A stretch of DNA of 5,036 nucleotides from Caryophanales bacterium UBA7029. Its GTDB lineage: Bacteria > Bacillota_I > Bacilli_A > RFN20 > CAG-826. The translations under genes were made by a program, and so were the position numbers. Below are positions 3,780 through 5,036 of the stretch, piece after piece (the stretch's first letter is position 1; the number at the start of each line of letters is the position of its first letter). The DNA lies in NCBI GenBank assembly GCA_002494205.1, contig DLBE01000044.1, forward strand, positions 1-5,036, written 5' to 3'. Below the pieces are notes generated by a model, which was not told the DNA's origin, did no database searches, and was given only the letters and a program-made list of their open reading frames with translations.

Positions 3780-5036
3780 ATGAAAAGATTATCTAAAAAA
3801 CAAATGATCATCTTCGCGATTGGTCAACTTGGATGGTCAATATTAGGCGGCATCATCAACGCATGGCTTGTCACCTTCTATTTACCAACTTCAAAGGACT
3901 TAAAACCAATTGCTGAAGGCGGAAACGGAGCATCTCAATTCATTGTTCCAGGTCTCGTAATTGGAGGATTTTTAACAGTTTTAGGTCTAATTACTGCATT
4001 AAGCCGTATTTTTGATGCTGTTACCGATCCACTTATCGCTTCATTGAGTGATAGAAGTAAAAACCCACGTGGTAGAAGAATGCCATTTATGAAACTTGCT
4101 GCTATCCCATTTGCAGTCGTTACAGTTTTATTATTCTGTGCTCCAGTAAACGCAATTAGCGGATGGAATATTGCATGGATTGCTGTCTTCATTGTCTTAT
4201 TCTATTTATTCATGACAATGTATTGCACACCATACAACGCATTAATTTCCGAATTCGGTAAAACACAAGATGACAGAATGTTCATCTCCACCGCAATTTC
4301 ATTAACTTATTTTGCTGGTACATTACTTGCTTACACACCATTCGTTTTTGCTGGTTTCTTAAGAGGTGCTGTCGGAAACTCATGGGCATATAGAATTTGC
4401 TTTATTGTTTTAGCAGTTGTCGCATGTGTTTGTATGTTGCTTCCTGCTTTCCTTATTAAGGAAAAAGAATACACAGATGCAAAACCATCAAACGAAAATG
4501 TATTCAAATCATTAACAGCAACATTCAAAAACAAAGATTTCAGAGTCTTCTCAGGTTCAGACATTATGTACTGGGTTGGCTTAACTCTTTTCCAAACAGG
4601 TTTACCATTCTTTGTTAAAGTCTCAATGGGATTTGATGAAGGCATGGTTATGTTATTCATGGGTGGAATGACCTTATTAAGTGCTGTTTTCTATCCATTT
4701 GTTACAAATATGGTTAAGAAATTTGGCAAGAAAAAACTTGTTATTGCCGGTTTCTTAGGTCTTGCAATTTGTTATACAATTACCGCAATTTCATCAATTC
4801 CTGGTATTTTACCAGTAGAAGGAAAAGCCAACATTATGAGCTGGGTCTTTGGTATCGTTGTTATGCTCATTAGTGCTCTTCCAATGGCTTTACTTGGAAT
4901 TATTCCACAATCAATCGTTGCTGACGTTGCTGAAGCTGAAGCTAAAACAACCGGCCAAAATAGAGAAGGTATGTTCTTTGCTGCTCGTACATTTGCCATG
5001 AAGCTTGGTCAATCAATCGCTATGTTACTCTTTACA
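3780..5036 (+). CDS. GPH-family cation:sugar symporter (MFS_2), 3' end outside window
   Basis: The open frame from 3780 runs 419 codons to the right edge without a stop. The start is fixed by the AGGAGG site, and the protein begins MKRLSKKQMIIFAIGQLGWS. The family hallmark is present as RIFDAVTDPLIASLSDR (residues 76-92) followed by GRRMPFM (98-104), then a PYNAL segment (151-155). The later conserved region comprises DVAEAEAKTTGQNREGMF (382-399) and FAMKLGQS (405-412). Many long hydrophobic stretches fit the 12-helix major facilitator fold, and a hydrophilic central loop lies at about 226-256. GPH members (glycoside-pentoside-hexuronide) import mono- or oligosaccharides and glycosides with Na+ or H+; the substrate cannot be told here. 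Most members are about 450-500 residues, so roughly the last one or two helices are missing. Codon choice looks less AT-extreme (many GCA, CCA, AAC, ATC) than in tetR, as expected for a better expressed gene. Confidence 0.93.
   Translation, partial: MKRLSKKQMIIFAIGQLGWSILGGIINAWLVTFYLPTSKDLKPIAEGGNGASQFIVPGLVIGGFLTVLGLITALSRIFDAVTDPLIASLSDRSKNPRGRRMPFMKLAAIPFAVVTVLLFCAPVNAISGWNIAWIAVFIVLFYLFMTMYCTPYNALISEFGKTQDDRMFISTAISLTYFAGTLLAYTPFVFAGFLRGAVGNSWAYRICFIVLAVVACVCMLLPAFLIKEKEYTDAKPSNENVFKSLTATFKNKDFRVFSGSDIMYWVGLTLFQTGLPFFVKVSMGFDEGMVMLFMGGMTLLSAVFYPFVTNMVKKFGKKKLVIAGFLGLAICYTITAISSIPGILPVEGKANIMSWVFGIVVMLISALPMALLGIIPQSIVADVAEAEAKTTGQNREGMFFAARTFAMKLGQSIAMLLFT

Noticed and set aside
3935..4999. 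Three leftward open frames (3935-4192, 4331-4660, 4772-4999)
   Set aside because: All are antisense to the GPH symporter, whose motifs are continuous across these positions. They have no start signals of their own.
3780..5036. Use of TGA as tryptophan, as in Mycoplasma
   Set aside because: All tryptophans read through are TGG and no gene needs TGA read-through. This fits the standard bacterial code.

Overview
The window is an AT-rich stretch from a bacterium. The visible signals are Gram-positive in style: AGGAG/AGGAGG ribosome binding sites in front of some genes, U-tailed intrinsic terminators, a candidate CcpA cre site, and a GPH-type sugar symporter. Low-GC Bacillota are the best fit, perhaps a gut Erysipelotrichia- or Mollicutes-related lineage, but that finer placement is inference from style only. 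Every complete gene stops with TAA and tryptophan is encoded by TGG, so there is no sign of the Mycoplasma-type code.

Left part (1-375). The window opens with the first six codons of a leftward gene that has a good ribosome binding site and a 5' leader able to fold. A leftward tRNA-Arg (anticodon UCG, CCA encoded) follows, with a good promoter and a weak terminator. The tRNA promoter lies back to back with the start of a rightward gene.

Middle part (376-2970). A BaiN/HI0933-type flavoprotein (376-1494) is followed by a small four-helix membrane protein of unknown function (1538-2068), which has its own promoter. The latter converges on a leftward DUF4097-type surface or secreted protein (2089-2970) built from nine STG(D) repeats spaced 19-20 residues apart. 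The two genes share a bidirectional hairpin terminator that contains the stop codon of the second.

Right part (2971-5036). A 169-base divergent control region separates the DUF4097 gene from a TetR-family regulator (3140-3745). This is followed after 34 bases by a GPH/MFS_2 cation:sugar symporter (3780 to beyond the right edge). The control region holds a perfect match to the cre consensus directly abutting a consensus TTGACA -35 box. It also holds two overlapping short palindromes and a 9-bp inverted repeat ending on the first base of the tetR start codon. The simplest reading is a locally controlled, catabolite-sensitive carbohydrate uptake unit: TetR probably controls itself and the transporter, and CcpA or a LacI-type protein adds a carbon-source signal. 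The DUF4097 gene on the other side may share that control.

I see no defence system, mobile element, CRISPR array or other clearly new system. The most rewarding part is the 3058-3140 control region.
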